Shown: positions 1-8,239 of the stretch, in pieces | Layout: every line of letters starts with the position of its first letter | How positions within the stretch are numbered: position 1 is the stretch's first letter | NCBI RefSeq assembly: GCF_902498845.1 | Contig: NZ_CABVLM010000007.1 | Span: 62,001-126,000 of the forward strand | Length of the DNA: 64,000 nt | Reading direction: 5' to 3' | From: Pseudoalteromonas rhizosphaerae | Lineage (GTDB): Bacteria > Pseudomonadota > Gammaproteobacteria > Enterobacterales > Alteromonadaceae | Position numbers and translations under genes: made by a program | The notes under the pieces: model-generated | What the model saw: only the letters and a program-made list of their open reading frames with translations | Databases searched by the model: none | Told to the model about the DNA's origin: nothing

Positions 1-651
1 CTAAAACCAAAGCAAACGCCGTGGGTTACTCGCGGTTTAATTGCCCTAAATGCCATTGTTTTTGCCTTGTATTTTTTCAATGCCGACGCATTCAGTGCCA
101 CCCTCGAATTGTTTGCAATGAATCCAAGTAAGATATCTCAAGGCGAACATTTATGGAGCGTGATTACCTGTGTTTTTTTACACGGCTCAGTAATGCACCT
201 TATCGGTAATATGTACTTTTTATACATTATTGGTGATAACCTCGAGGACGTATTAGGTCATAAAAAGTTTTTAATATGGTATATGGTATGCGGTTTGGCA
301 GCGTCTTTTGCTAGCTTTATCGTTGATCCAAGCTCGGTTATTCCAAGTGTCGGGGCTAGCGGCGCAATTGCAGGGCTATTTGGTATGTACTTAATGTGGT
401 TTAGGCACGCAAGCCTAACTTTTATGTTTATCATTTATCAAAAGAAATTATCTGCAGTGTGGTTTTTTGTAATTTGGTTAGGGATCAATATTTATGGCAT
501 GATTGCAGCACCTGACGGTATCGATTATGGCGCTCATTTAGGTGGCTTTATCGCAGGGTTATTGATCGGCTTTGCTCTTAAAGCAAAAATCACTGCACAA
601 AATCCTATAATTGAATTATTAAATCAACCTGAAGCACAGTTAAAACGCTAA
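1..651 (+). CDS. Rhomboid family intramembrane serine protease (5' end outside window)
   Basis: The frame is open from base 1, so the true start lies upstream of the window; the first methionine-type codon inside (67) is probably internal. The visible part is a hydrophobic multi-span protein with the rhomboid hallmarks: a conserved His/Asn segment (HLIGN) in an early helix, the catalytic serine motif GASG (Ser codon 358-360) and a later helix with the catalytic His in GAHLGG (His codon 535-537). These two residues form the Ser-His dyad that cleaves membrane proteins within the bilayer. The tail is short and cytoplasmic-looking. The substrate cannot be inferred. A bidirectional hairpin (662-694) separates it from the convergent dehydrogenase gene. 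Confidence 0.88.
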   Translation, partial: LKPKQTPWVTRGLIALNAIVFALYFFNADAFSATLELFAMNPSKISQGEHLWSVITCVFLHGSVMHLIGNMYFLYIIGDNLEDVLGHKKFLIWYMVCGLAASFASFIVDPSSVIPSVGASGAIAGLFGMYLMWFRHASLTFMFIIYQKKLSAVWFFVIWLGINIYGMIAAPDGIDYGAHLGGFIAGLLIGFALKAKITAQNPIIELLNQPEAQLKR

Positions 652-661
652 TTTAACGCTT

Positions 662-694
662 AAACCTTCCCTATCGGTACTGATGGGAAGGTTT
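662..694. terminator. Bidirectional terminator hairpin
   Basis: A 10-bp inverted repeat (AAACCTTCCC at 662-671 pairing with GGGAAGGTTT at 685-694) closes a 13-nt loop between the convergent 3' ends of the rhomboid and dehydrogenase genes. T-rich sequence follows on the plus strand, so it can serve both genes. Confidence 0.7.
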
Positions 695-701
695 TCATTT
701 A

Positions 702-1898
702 TTACGTATCACTCACTACTTTATGAATAATGGCTTGGCATTGAGCTACGTTCATAAATTTTGGTACTGGATAGTCCCAGTTAGCCTCTACAATTGCAGC
801 ATCAGCAAGCTTAGGTATATCAGCTACTTTTAGCTCTTTTAGATGATGAGGGATCGCTAGATCAATAAGTAACTGCTCTAAGGTGTCTAATAGTATTGCT
901 GCTTTTTCTGCTGGTTTTTGGTGTGATTGTGTTAATTGACAATGATCAGCAATAGCCGCCAGCTTTTTATCTATACTGGAACCATAAAATTTCAGCACAT
1001 GCATCAATACCACACTATTTGCTAAACCGTGAGCTGTGCCGTATTGCGCGCCAAATTGATGTGCTATAGCATGCACATAACCTACAGATGTTCGGGTAAA
1101 CGCTTGTCCTGCATAAAATGAAGCGAGTAACATATTTTCCCGCGCAACTAAGTCATTACCATTTTTATACGCTGTTAATAAATTTTGTAAAATAAGTTCG
1201 ATTGCCCGCAATGACTTGTCATCACTAAAAGCAAGGCCATTAGTGCCTATGTATGCCTCAAGTGCATGCGTGAGTGCATCGATACCTGTAGCTGCGGTAA
1301 TAAAATCAGGCACCGTTTGTGTTAGCTCAGCAATTAAAACTGCATCACTTGGTACAAGAGCAAAGTCAGTGGCGGCATATTTTGTTTGCATTTGCGGATC
1401 GTTTACCACCGCAGCAACGGTCGTTTCTGAGCCAGTACCTGCGGTTGTTGGAATAGCACATAATGGGGGAAGTTTTTTCAGTACTTTAAACAAGCCTTTT
1501 AACTGCTTAACTGATTTATTAGGTCTTACTGCACGTGCGCCAATTAATTTGGCACAGTCAATTACTGAGCCGCCACCAACGGCGATAATACTATGACATG
1601 TGTATTGCTGATAAAGTGCTAAACCGCTTTCAACATTGCTAATCGTTGGATTAGCATCAACGTCACTAAACAGCTGCCAAGAGATTGCCTGCTCATCCAG
1701 CAAAGCTAAAATGGGAGCAACAACGCCTAAATTTTTTAACGTATTGTCAGTTACAACTAACACAGGTTTATTAGGATTAAGTAATGCAAGCCATTGCTTA
1801 AACCCGCTATAACCTTGATACAAACGCGGATCAGGAATACCAATAAAAATAACAATACATTTTAAAATAAAATGATAGCAGCGATATAAAAAATACAT
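702..1898 (-). CDS. Iron-containing alcohol dehydrogenase
   Basis: A 398-aa NAD(P)-dependent group III (Fe-type) alcohol dehydrogenase. The N-terminal dinucleotide-binding half carries GGGS at about 108-111 followed by D114. The C-terminal helical half carries the metal ligands in family spacing: Asp207 and His211 in DALTHALEAY, His276 in YVHAIAH, and His290 fourteen residues further on, as in FucO-type enzymes. The first 20 residues are unusually hydrophobic for a soluble enzyme, but no better start with a clear ribosome site is visible. The substrate (short-chain alcohol, lactaldehyde or similar) cannot be set from sequence. It is a single gene facing the rhomboid gene. Confidence 0.9.
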   Translation of the reverse strand: MYFLYRCYHFILKCIVIFIGIPDPRLYQGYSGFKQWLALLNPNKPVLVVTDNTLKNLGVVAPILALLDEQAISWQLFSDVDANPTISNVESGLALYQQYTCHSIIAVGGGSVIDCAKLIGARAVRPNKSVKQLKGLFKVLKKLPPLCAIPTTAGTGSETTVAAVVNDPQMQTKYAATDFALVPSDAVLIAELTQTVPDFITAATGIDALTHALEAYIGTNGLAFSDDKSLRAIELILQNLLTAYKNGNDLVARENMLLASFYAGQAFTRTSVGYVHAIAHQFGAQYGTAHGLANSVVLMHVLKFYGSSIDKKLAAIADHCQLTQSHQKPAEKAAILLDTLEQLLIDLAIPHHLKELKVADIPKLADAAIVEANWDYPVPKFMNVAQCQAIIHKVVSDT

Positions 1899-1944
1899 AA
1901 AATCAGACTTTTGTTATTTTTAGGTTACCTGATAGTGCATCAAT

Positions 1945-2304
1945 TTAAAGCAATTGCCAATAATAGGCAGCCCCTAATACAGAAGTATTTATAATGATAG
2001 TGAGCCAAAGTACCGCAATAAATGCACGTTTTTGTGATTTATGTCTTAACCATTGCTGAGCGATCAGTGCTCCCGGCCAACCACAAATTAATGCTAAAAT
2101 ATGTAAACTACGTTCCGGCACTCTAATAGGCCGATCTGTTGACTCTATCGCCAAACGCTTATCCCATTTATAAACTAAAAACGTAATACTGCTCATAGTA
2201 CAGTAAACACTGGCAACCAAATATGGCCAATAATCAAGCAGCCCACCAATCACTAATACAACTAGAAAACTAACAGAAAAAAGCAATAATGTTTTTTTAA
2301 TCAA
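1945..2304 (-). CDS. DUF1294 family membrane protein
   Basis: A small membrane protein of about 119 aa. It has an N-terminal hydrophobic stretch, then the DUF1294 signature: a YKWDK motif, the RVPE.SLH segment, CGWPGALIAQQ, and a final hydrophobic helix. In many gammaproteobacteria this domain is fused behind a cold-shock domain; here the cold-shock part is absent. The frame is open up to a GTG at 2352, which would overlap the divergent gene. I prefer the TTG at 2304 (protein starting MIKKTLLLF), which has a GAGAG ribosome site just upstream. Function unknown. Confidence 0.75.
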   Translation of the reverse strand: MIKKTLLLFSVSFLVVLVIGGLLDYWPYLVASVYCTMSSITFLVYKWDKRLAIESTDRPIRVPERSLHILALICGWPGALIAQQWLRHKSQKRAFIAVLWLTIIINTSVLGAAYYWQLL

Positions 2305-2356
2305 CGGACTCTCGCCTATACTACAATTTGAAAAACTAATAATGATAGGCACAATT

Positions 2357-2884
2357 ATGTCATACCTAAAAACACTTTTACTATCTTTTTGCTTTATCTA
2401 CGCTGGTGCTATTAGTGCACAAACGATTGACTTAGCACCAGAGCTTGAAGTATTTAAACCTTACCTCGGCACATGGCAAGCTGATTTCAATGTTGCCGAT
2501 AATAAGCCAAAGATTCAGGATGTAGGTCGCTGGGAGCGAGCCCTCAATGGGAAAGCAATTCGTACCCTTCACTCAATTAATGAAGGTGAATATGGCGGCG
2601 AATCAATGATATTTTGGGATAGTAAAAAGCAGTCATTAGTTTTTTATTATTTCACTACAGCAGGCTTTTATACTCAAGGGACATTGAAAGTATTGAGCCC
2701 TACGCAGTTTGTAGCATACGAAACCGTAACAGGTTCAAAAGAAGGCATCACAAAAGTAAAATCAACCAGTGATTTTAAAGATGAACAGTTTGTTGTCTCT
2801 ACCTCTTATTTAAAAAAGGGCGAATGGACAAAACCTGAAAAACGTATTTACACTCGCAGTAACAAACAGGTTATTTTTAAATGA
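2357..2884 (+). CDS. Secreted DUF1579/lipocalin-like hypothetical protein
   Basis: A 175-aa protein with a cleavable signal peptide (hydrophobic core after KTLL, likely cleavage after AISAQ). The mature part begins with YLGTWQADF, a beta-barrel opening typical of DUF1579-like or lipocalin-like proteins of unknown role, followed by alternating beta-strand sequence with GRWERALNGKAI. An alternative in-frame ATG at 2342 only adds five residues ahead of the signal peptide; the ATG at 2357 places the signal sequence at the start and has AGG upstream. It is divergent from the DUF1294 gene and stands alone. The family assignment rests on pattern only. Confidence 0.65.
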   Translation: MSYLKTLLLSFCFIYAGAISAQTIDLAPELEVFKPYLGTWQADFNVADNKPKIQDVGRWERALNGKAIRTLHSINEGEYGGESMIFWDSKKQSLVFYYFTTAGFYTQGTLKVLSPTQFVAYETVTGSKEGITKVKSTSDFKDEQFVVSTSYLKKGEWTKPEKRIYTRSNKQVIFK

Positions 2885-2942
2885 AAAAATAAGATACGCA
2901 AAATTTATATTGATTGGGTCAACTACCTAGACGTATTTACAA

Positions 2943-2966
2943 GGGCTGTTTTTAACTAAACAGCCC
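2943..2966. terminator. Bidirectional terminator hairpin
   Basis: A perfect 9-bp stem (GGGCTGTTT at 2943-2951 pairing with AAACAGCCC at 2958-2966) with a 6-nt loop lies between the convergent 3' ends of the secreted protein gene and the lipase gene. Confidence 0.7.
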
Positions 2967-2976
2967 AGTTAAAGAA

Positions 2977-4143
2977 TCAATCTAACCCATTTAAACCTGC
3001 TTTTGCCGCATTATATAAAGCACCCAATGTTGAATCGAATACCCATTTTATAAAGCTAAAAGTTAACTCTACGGCCTTGCTAATAACCTTACCAGCAAAC
3101 ACTAACATATGCCCAAGAAGTCCTAACGTTTGAGTTGCAAATGATGCTGAGGCTTTAGCAATTTTATCTAGTGTTCGTGCTAACATGTCATAAAAAGTTA
3201 AACCTGTACCAATAGCTGCTTGTGCTGCTACAGCGCTATAATAACCGGCATCTTTTAATAAGGTTACTAACGCTGCGCCTAACTTATCGGCCCAGTGCGA
3301 ATTGAACGAAGCTTGGTTTCTGTCTTCAAAATTTAAGCGCACTGGGGTACTTAAAAAATGATTAGCTCGAACTGTTAAATTCCCCCAGTCATTACTGTTG
3401 GCTGTATTCACATAGCCTGGCGTACCACTAAGCTTATGCGCAGCTCCTTTAAGCCCCTGACCATTATCAAGACGAATTTCCTGGCCATTGTAAGGCGCGT
3501 GAGAAAAAGGCCACAGAGGTACTTTAGCGACGGGATCTGCACCGTGTGTGCATCGATAAATTTTATCAATTCTTGACGTAGCAGCTCTGGAGAAATTTTC
3601 AAGACCCACTCTTGGGGAGCCAAAGGTGTAAAGCTTTACAGGTAAAGAGTATTCCGCTTTGATCCAATCAGCTGAAAGGGTCGCTAACGCACCACCTAAA
3701 CTGTGGCCAACAATGTGTACACAACCGGTAATTTTATCTCTTATATTTGCAGCAACGAACTCTTGTAGTGCAGGTTTCATACTATAAAAAGTTTTATTAA
3801 ATCCTGCATGAACCATACTGCCATTACTGCCACCGCTTAAACCAAAGTTGCCATCAGTTAAACCGTCACGCAACGAAGCAGTGCCACGTATAGTGATCAC
3901 TGAATCTCCTTGATACGCTCCTTGACCATGACCCAGCAAACCAAAACCTGTACTCAAGCCAAACAGGTGAGAGAAAAATCCACCAGTGATGCCCTGCACT
4001 GCTTCAGAGTTAACCCCAAAATTAAAATTTCCACGTAAAGCAGGATGCAGAGAATTATTTAATAACGTTGTACTTTTAATGCTTTTTGCTTTGTAGGCAA
4101 GTAATGCCATTTGTACTGCTTGGGTGGGTGTTAATGTATTCAT
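2977..4143 (-). CDS. Class 3 lipase, putative T6SS phospholipase effector (Tle2-like)
   Basis: A 388-aa lipase of the alpha/beta hydrolase class 3 family (PF01764). The nucleophile elbow GHSLGG gives Ser148; Asp203 (GADPVAKVP) and His215 (SHAPYNGQE) fit the remaining triad. The oxyanion segment ITIRGT precedes at about 84-89. The C-terminal third is Ala-rich amphipathic helix. There is no signal peptide, as expected for T6SS cargo; class 3 lipases of the Tle2 type are established T6SS effectors that attack target phospholipids. The start is the ATG at 4143, with an AAAGGG ribosome site; a TTG at 4170 lacks one. The exported DUF6795 protein encoded just upstream is the likely immunity partner. 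Effector status is inferred from context. Confidence 0.78.
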   Translation of the reverse strand: MNTLTPTQAVQMALLAYKAKSIKSTTLLNNSLHPALRGNFNFGVNSEAVQGITGGFFSHLFGLSTGFGLLGHGQGAYQGDSVITIRGTASLRDGLTDGNFGLSGGSNGSMVHAGFNKTFYSMKPALQEFVAANIRDKITGCVHIVGHSLGGALATLSADWIKAEYSLPVKLYTFGSPRVGLENFSRAATSRIDKIYRCTHGADPVAKVPLWPFSHAPYNGQEIRLDNGQGLKGAAHKLSGTPGYVNTANSNDWGNLTVRANHFLSTPVRLNFEDRNQASFNSHWADKLGAALVTLLKDAGYYSAVAAQAAIGTGLTFYDMLARTLDKIAKASASFATQTLGLLGHMLVFAGKVISKAVELTFSFIKWVFDSTLGALYNAAKAGLNGLD

Positions 4144-4173
4144 AAAATTCCCTTTAAATAAGTTGGTCAAAAG

Positions 4174-4686
4174 TTAAATTTTACATGCACCATATATGGT
4201 GAAAAAGTGCTCTTGCGCTTCTTCTATAGGTATATCGTATGTTTGCGGCTCTTCAGCAATATCACATTCTAAATCAGCGAGTAAATCTTTTAGTGTGTCA
4301 CTGTCTTCATGCATAGATACGGTTAAGTACCATAATACGATACCCTCTGGCGTACCATTTTCTATATATATATGCTGAATCAATGATTCGTTATCAAACA
4401 TGTTAGAAGGCTTACCCGTTTTGATGGCTTTTTCTGTAAAAGTAAAATAGCCATTGTCATCGGTTATAGCTTCATCTTTGTACTCATCGCCATAAGTTAG
4501 CGAACGTACAACTTTAGTATTCGCAACAGGCTGCCCTTTATCTAATAACTGCCCCTTTACTGGAGCCGATAAAACAAAATCCTGTTTATTAAAAAAACCA
4601 AACATATCTGCACAAGCCTGTGTTGTAGTGAAAATAATGATAATAGCGGCAATTACCAAAAAGTAAGCTTTAAAACGTGATAACAA
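4174..4686 (-). CDS. DUF6795-type exported protein, probable lipase immunity protein
   Basis: A 170-aa protein with an N-terminal signal peptide (hydrophobic core, cleavage near TTQACA). The mature part starts with VKGQLLDKGQPVANTKVVR and DDNGYFTF, a transthyretin-like beta-sandwich pattern matching DUF6795. Export to the periplasm fits protection against a lipase delivered there. It ends 30 bases ahead of the lipase start on the same strand, so the two are probably co-transcribed. The only start that keeps the signal peptide is a TTG at 4686, with a strong AAGGAG ten bases upstream. The function as immunity protein is inferred from pairing and localisation. Confidence 0.7.
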   Translation of the reverse strand: MLSRFKAYFLVIAAIIIIFTTTQACADMFGFFNKQDFVLSAPVKGQLLDKGQPVANTKVVRSLTYGDEYKDEAITDDNGYFTFTEKAIKTGKPSNMFDNESLIQHIYIENGTPEGIVLWYLTVSMHEDSDTLKDLLADLECDIAEEPQTYDIPIEEAQEHFFTIYGACKI

Positions 4687-4900
4687 AATAAATAATCTCC
4701 TTAATACTCACCTAAAAACACACTTCCTATATTGCTCTTTACTGGCGTTTTAGGCTCTAAATCGATAATAATCAAACTTAATGGCATTGTCGTTCTGACT
4801 AAAATACATTCTAATTAGGGACAACGTTAACTGCAAGCAATTAGAACAAAAAACAAGCATTAAAATACGAGTATTTATTAATGCCATTCATCTTAAAGGT

Positions 4901-5158
4901 TTATTTTTGAAAGTAGGTTTTAAGTTTTAATAAACCAGACTCAAGTTCAAATTTTTGTACTTTAGGGTTTTTAAATTTAAAGCCGTTTGAAATATGCGTA
5001 TTAATCATTGTCGCCATGCCCTCAAAGCCAGCAGGCGCACTTGCGACTAAATCGCTCAATAGTGGTTGAATAAGCGGTTGATGCTCTTCAATTAAGGTAG
5101 GATCCTCGTAAATATCGTATACAAAGTTAGTGAGGGTTTGTTGATGTTGTTGTTCCAT
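4901..5158 (-). CDS. Small hypothetical protein of duplicated cassette (copy 1)
   Basis: An 85-aa soluble protein I do not recognise. It is acidic and helical in the first half (MEQQHQQTLTN..YDIYEDP) and more basic at the end, with no signal peptide. A near-identical 88-aa paralogue lies at 10447-10713; most differences are conservative, so both are under coding constraint. In both places it is the third gene after the Tiki-like effector frame and the Sel1-like gene. A role as adaptor, chaperone or second immunity factor for that cassette is possible but unproven. The start has no strong ribosome site but is fixed by the paralogue. Confidence 0.7.
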   Translation of the reverse strand: MEQQHQQTLTNFVYDIYEDPTLIEEHQPLIQPLLSDLVASAPAGFEGMATMINTHISNGFKFKNPKVQKFELESGLLKLKTYFQK

Positions 5159-5185
5159 ATTTATTTCTATAGCGCTTTAAATTAA

Positions 5186-5202
5186 AGCGTTGATAGCTCC
5201 TT
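5186..5202 (-). other. Hairpin upstream of the 85-aa gene
   Basis: A stem-loop (CGCTTTAA/TTAAAGCG) lies in the leader between the Sel1-like gene and the 85-aa gene, about 30 bases before its start. The duplicated leader near 10726-10741 keeps a hairpin at the same place with different paired bases (CGCC/GGCG), which suggests the structure is conserved. It could be an intra-operon attenuator or a processing site. Low certainty. Confidence 0.4.
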
Positions 5203-5229
5203 TAATATTGAGTTAGATATATTTATAAC

Positions 5230-5811
5230 TTAATTTTTGGCTAGCGATTCTTTGGCTAACTCTTGTAAGTCTTTAGCAAGCCCTTTACGCCCTTCTCTGT
5301 GAGCATTATCTATTACATATTGAGTATGAATTATCACTTTTTCCCACATACCAAGTTCTTGATAAATAGTAGCCAATTCATAGAGGGTAGAAGCCTTAAG
5401 CACTATTGCTTGATTGCTCTCTTGAGCCAAATAAAGTTCATATAAGCGTGCAGCTTCACTTATGTCTTTTTTAACAAAACGACCACTTTGGTATAACCAA
5501 GCTAATGTATTAATAGCATCAGGCTCTCCATTATCAATTCGAGTATTTAACTCATTTAGATAACGAGAACCATCTCCTTTGTACATACCAATATAATACA
5601 AGGACTTCCAATGGCCCAGTGTGTAAGCTTTTTCACACCAAAGCTCTAATTTATCAGGCGCATGTATATAACTTTTTGCACATTGCTTAGCTGCAATTTC
5701 AACTGTTAAGTTCGGATCATTAATATCGTGATTTGGAAATAAGGAAGCTTGAGCATCCGTAGAAGTAAAAAAACTAATTGCTAACACAAGTATCACTAAT
5801 ACTTTTACCAT
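5230..5811 (-). CDS. Exported Sel1-like repeat protein, putative immunity (copy 1)
   Basis: A 193-aa protein with a signal peptide (hydrophobic residues 2-17, cleavage near DAQAS). The mature region has Sel1/TPR-like helical repeats, clearest in AINTLAWLYQSGRFVKKDISEA and the following ELATIYQELGMWEKVI. Sel1-like periplasmic proteins next to T6SS effectors often act as immunity proteins. Its first codon overlaps the last codons of the upstream Tiki-like frame by 7 bases, indicating translational coupling to that (now broken) effector. The paralogue at 10817-11407 shares the motif HDINDPNL after the signal peptide and the general repeat layout. The frame is intact although the effector is dead. 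Confidence 0.72.
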   Translation of the reverse strand: MVKVLVILVLAISFFTSTDAQASLFPNHDINDPNLTVEIAAKQCAKSYIHAPDKLELWCEKAYTLGHWKSLYYIGMYKGDGSRYLNELNTRIDNGEPDAINTLAWLYQSGRFVKKDISEAARLYELYLAQESNQAIVLKASTLYELATIYQELGMWEKVIIHTQYVIDNAHREGRKGLAKDLQELAKESLAKN

Positions 5812-6577
5812 TGAAATGATCCATCATTATTAATACGTTTTTCAGGTAGATGAACTTGAAAAGATTTAACCGTACTTTCATATGGAAAGCCTTCTTTGTA
5901 GAAGTATTGCTCTTTCAAGGCCTCTTTTTGACTAGACATACCCTTACATTTCCTGTCGCTGTAACTAGATAAACCACCAATAAAATCAATAAAACGAACA
6001 TTTTGAATACCATGCTCTTTAATTAAAGAATCAATGCCTATTCGATACTTTAAATTCTTAACAGCATGCCATCGACTCATAAAAGCAACAATTTTATTCT
6101 GCTTAGATCTCTTAAGGATTTAGCTAAATTGTAAGCCCAAAGATCATTTATAAACGTACGCGCATCAAAACATTCCCCAGTCACGGCTTTAGTCGCTGGG
6201 CATACACTATCCATTACCTCCATAGTTCTAATATAAACATCTTGTGCTACAATTTTTAACCCAAAATCGCGAGAAGCCTTCACAAGCTCACCACAAGCAT
6301 GCGGCGTTAAATAACCATGGGACCCGTATTTATCAAAAAACTGCTGTATAGTATTAAAAACCTTTGCCTGTTCTTTGATAAAACTCTATGTTTTCCTGCA
6401 TCGAGCACGGTAGTATTTCCATAGCAAAATGTGTAAAACCCGCTGCTTTTAACTGCTTAATAGCCTTTATAGTCTCATACTTAACCCAGCAGCACTATGG
6501 CTTGACTCACCAAGCATAACTAAGCGCGCATTGCCAGGCATTGTTCTGTAATTTACATCCGTGTTTATTTTATTCAT
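5805..6577 (-). pseudogene. Tiki/ChaN-like putative effector, three frameshifts (copy 1)
   Basis: Reading leftward from ATG 6577, the protein begins MNKINTDVNYRTM and then LVMLGESSH, a Tiki/ChaN/erythromycin-esterase-like opening. Compared with the other two copies, a one-base deletion near 6483-6486 shifts the frame before the YETIKAIKQLKAAGFTHFAIEML segment. An extra T in a run near 6356-6360 shifts it again before the GYLTPHACGELVKASRDFG segment, and a third shift near 6098-6103 precedes FMSRWHAVK. The last frame (5805-6080) then runs to a normal end overlapping the Sel1-like gene. Restored, it would be about 257 aa without a signal peptide. Effector identity is inferred from the cassette context. 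Confidence 0.75.
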
Positions 6578-6624
6578 TGTATTTCCATATAAGTTTGTTT
6601 AAATTTTATAATTACTGCACAGTG

Positions 6625-6865
6625 CTATTCGCACCAACCTGCGTTTGTACTTACTTTTTCCACATTACTTTTATTTTCAATTAGCCACGTATCAATAACT
6701 GATGAAGGTTTGAATTCAGAGCCAGTGCCTGGCCAATAATATGTTCCTTTTTGATCTAAACAAAGCGCTACATAGACAGCTGCAGAATTAAAAACAATAT
6801 CTTCACTTTGCTCCACAATCATCTCATAACTTATCTTGCTATGAGTTTTACCTTTATAAGTTGCT
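6625..6865 (-). pseudogene. 3' part of the immunity gene split by the IS element
   Basis: Reading leftward out of the IS element, the first target-duplication copy (6856-6865) continues in frame into KGKTHSKISYE, then a Cys-containing segment AAVYVALCLDQKG and the C-terminus NAGWCE with stop at 6625. Joining this to the part at 8230-8445 after removing the IS and one duplication copy restores one 148-aa exported protein. By itself this half has no start signal. A remnant of the same 3' end occurs at 12221-12289. Confidence 0.8.
6856..6865. repeat. Target-site duplication, left copy
   Basis: The 10-mer ATAAGTTGCT directly abuts the left IS end and recurs at 8230-8239 next to the right end. 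Ten bases is in the usual range for IS4-family elements, and the duplication falls within a coding frame that closes perfectly when one copy is removed. Confidence 0.88.
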
Positions 6866-6883
6866 CATAGGTTGGATCTTAAG
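6866..6883 (+). repeat. Left terminal inverted repeat of the IS
   Basis: CATAGGTTGGATCTTAAG pairs with the complement of 8212-8229 (CATAGCTTAGTTCTTAAG) with three mismatches. Confidence 0.82.
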
Positions 6884-6935
6884 AAAACTTGAAGTTGAAC
6901 TCTGTTAATGATCAAATAGTTACGCCAATAAAAAC

Positions 6936-8216
6936 ATGACCAAAAACAGAGTTCACATGCAGATTAACCAAGTTTCAAATCAATTAAAAGCCCTTATCTC
7001 AGAAAAACACCTCATTGAGCTTGCAAAAACCTCCGGATTTCAAGTTCGACACCGTTGCCTGTCGATCGTTTCTCTGCTCAAAGCTGTGTTCAAAAGCTTA
7101 TCTTGCCTGCAAGACGCTAACTTGTCAGATATCCATCAGAACCTGCGAACGCAGGCCAATTGCACGATAAGTTATAAACCTTTTCATAATCAAATTCGAA
7201 AACCTGCATTGACTGAGCTAGTCCGTGAACTCGTTATTCAAGCGATGTCTAAATTGACTGTAAACACGCTGGATAAAACCTTTTTTACCCAGCGAGGAAT
7301 ATTGCGAGTGTTATTGCAAGATGGCTCTTCATTTGCTCTACATGATGAATTAGCGCAGGTTTTTGCTGGTCGCTTTACTGCGATAAATCCTGCCGCAATT
7401 GAGTTACATCTTACTTATGACCTATTTAACGAACAGCCTTGTGAAATAGATATCCGTCCTGATGTTGAAACCGAGCGAGCCTTTTTACCGGGTAGTCACA
7501 CACTTGAAGATACGTTATTACTTGCTGATGCAGGGTATTTTGATTTAGATTACTTTGAGCAAGTATCTCAAGATGGCGGCTACTTTTTGGTTAGAGCGAA
7601 TAAAAACATCAACCCAACTGTCACATCTGCTTATTGCGCGGGCGTAGAGCTTAAAGAAAAGCATATTAAACTCAAAACCTTGCTCAAAAAGCGTGCTAGT
7701 CAGCCACTTGAGTTAACAGTACGCTGGAAGAGAAATGGACCCGAGTACAGGCTTATTTATCTACCCGATGAAAAGCGCCCTGTTTTCCTTGTTACTAATT
7801 TAAAAGAAACACAGTTTAACTTTGATGAGTTACTCGATATATACGCGACTCGTTGGCAAATCGAGTTACTTTTCAAAGAGCTAAAGTCATGGAATAACCT
7901 TAAGGGATTCATCACAAGAGACCCACACATCGCAGAATCGCTGGTTTGGCTGAGCATACTGCAAACACTTATCAAGCGTTTTATCTGCCATAGTGCAGCG
8001 ACGATATTTAAGTGTGCGATCTCGACATTTAGAGCGAGTAAGTGCAGTTATCTTTGGCTGGATGATATTCTGGATTGCATAGAGCAAACACAGTGTAATC
8101 ATAAGATACACCGTGTGCTAGAGCTACTAGCGGTAAATTGTAAGCGTCAATCCATTGAAAAAAATAATGACATGTGCCGTTTTAAAATAGGAAGTCACAC
8201 GATCTGTGCTCCTTAA
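6936..8216 (+). CDS. IS4-family transposase (DDE)
   Basis: A 426-aa DDE transposase. The first catalytic Asp lies in LLQDGSSFALHDEL, the second in LLADAGYFDLDYF, and the Glu in the IS4 signature YATRWQIELLFKELK, which matches the Y-(2)-R-(3)-E-(6)-K motif of the family. The N-terminal third is a helical DNA-binding region. The length is typical of the group. The stop codon lies within the right terminal repeat. Start ATG 6936 follows the left end by 70 bases and has no strong ribosome site, as is common for IS genes. No frameshift is visible. Confidence 0.92.
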   Translation: MTKNRVHMQINQVSNQLKALISEKHLIELAKTSGFQVRHRCLSIVSLLKAVFKSLSCLQDANLSDIHQNLRTQANCTISYKPFHNQIRKPALTELVRELVIQAMSKLTVNTLDKTFFTQRGILRVLLQDGSSFALHDELAQVFAGRFTAINPAAIELHLTYDLFNEQPCEIDIRPDVETERAFLPGSHTLEDTLLLADAGYFDLDYFEQVSQDGGYFLVRANKNINPTVTSAYCAGVELKEKHIKLKTLLKKRASQPLELTVRWKRNGPEYRLIYLPDEKRPVFLVTNLKETQFNFDELLDIYATRWQIELLFKELKSWNNLKGFITRDPHIAESLVWLSILQTLIKRFICHSAATIFKCAISTFRASKCSYLWLDDILDCIEQTQCNHKIHRVLELLAVNCKRQSIEKNNDMCRFKIGSHTICAP

Positions 8217-8229
8217 GAACTAAGCTATG
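8212..8229 (-). repeat. Right terminal inverted repeat of the IS
   Basis: The complement reads CATAGCTTAGTTCTTAAG and matches the left end at 15 of 18 positions. The transposase stop lies within it. Confidence 0.82.
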
Positions 8230-8239
8230 ATAAGTTGCT
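8230..8239. repeat. Target-site duplication, right copy
   Basis: ATAAGTTGCT, identical to 6856-6865, directly after the right IS end. Confidence 0.88.

Larger units (their letters stand above)
6866..8229 (+). mobile_element. IS4-family insertion sequence, 1,364 bp
   Basis: The element is bounded by imperfect inverted repeats starting CATAG (15 of the first 18 bases match between 6866-6883 and the complement of 8212-8229, sharing TCTTAAG) and by a 10-bp target duplication. It holds one transposase gene that fills it almost end to end. It sits inside an immunity gene and is in the opposite orientation to the island. The transposase frame is intact and the terminal repeats are present, so the element may still be mobile. 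The ends were defined by eye from the repeats. Confidence 0.88.

Noticed and set aside
1216-1596. A 126-codon open frame opposite the iron alcohol dehydrogenase
   Set aside because: It lies entirely within a well-supported gene on the other strand, has low-complexity composition and no ribosome site.
4687-4900. The gap between the DUF6795 gene and the 85-aa gene was searched for a further small immunity gene
   Set aside because: Only short broken frames; no ribosome site with a usable frame was found.
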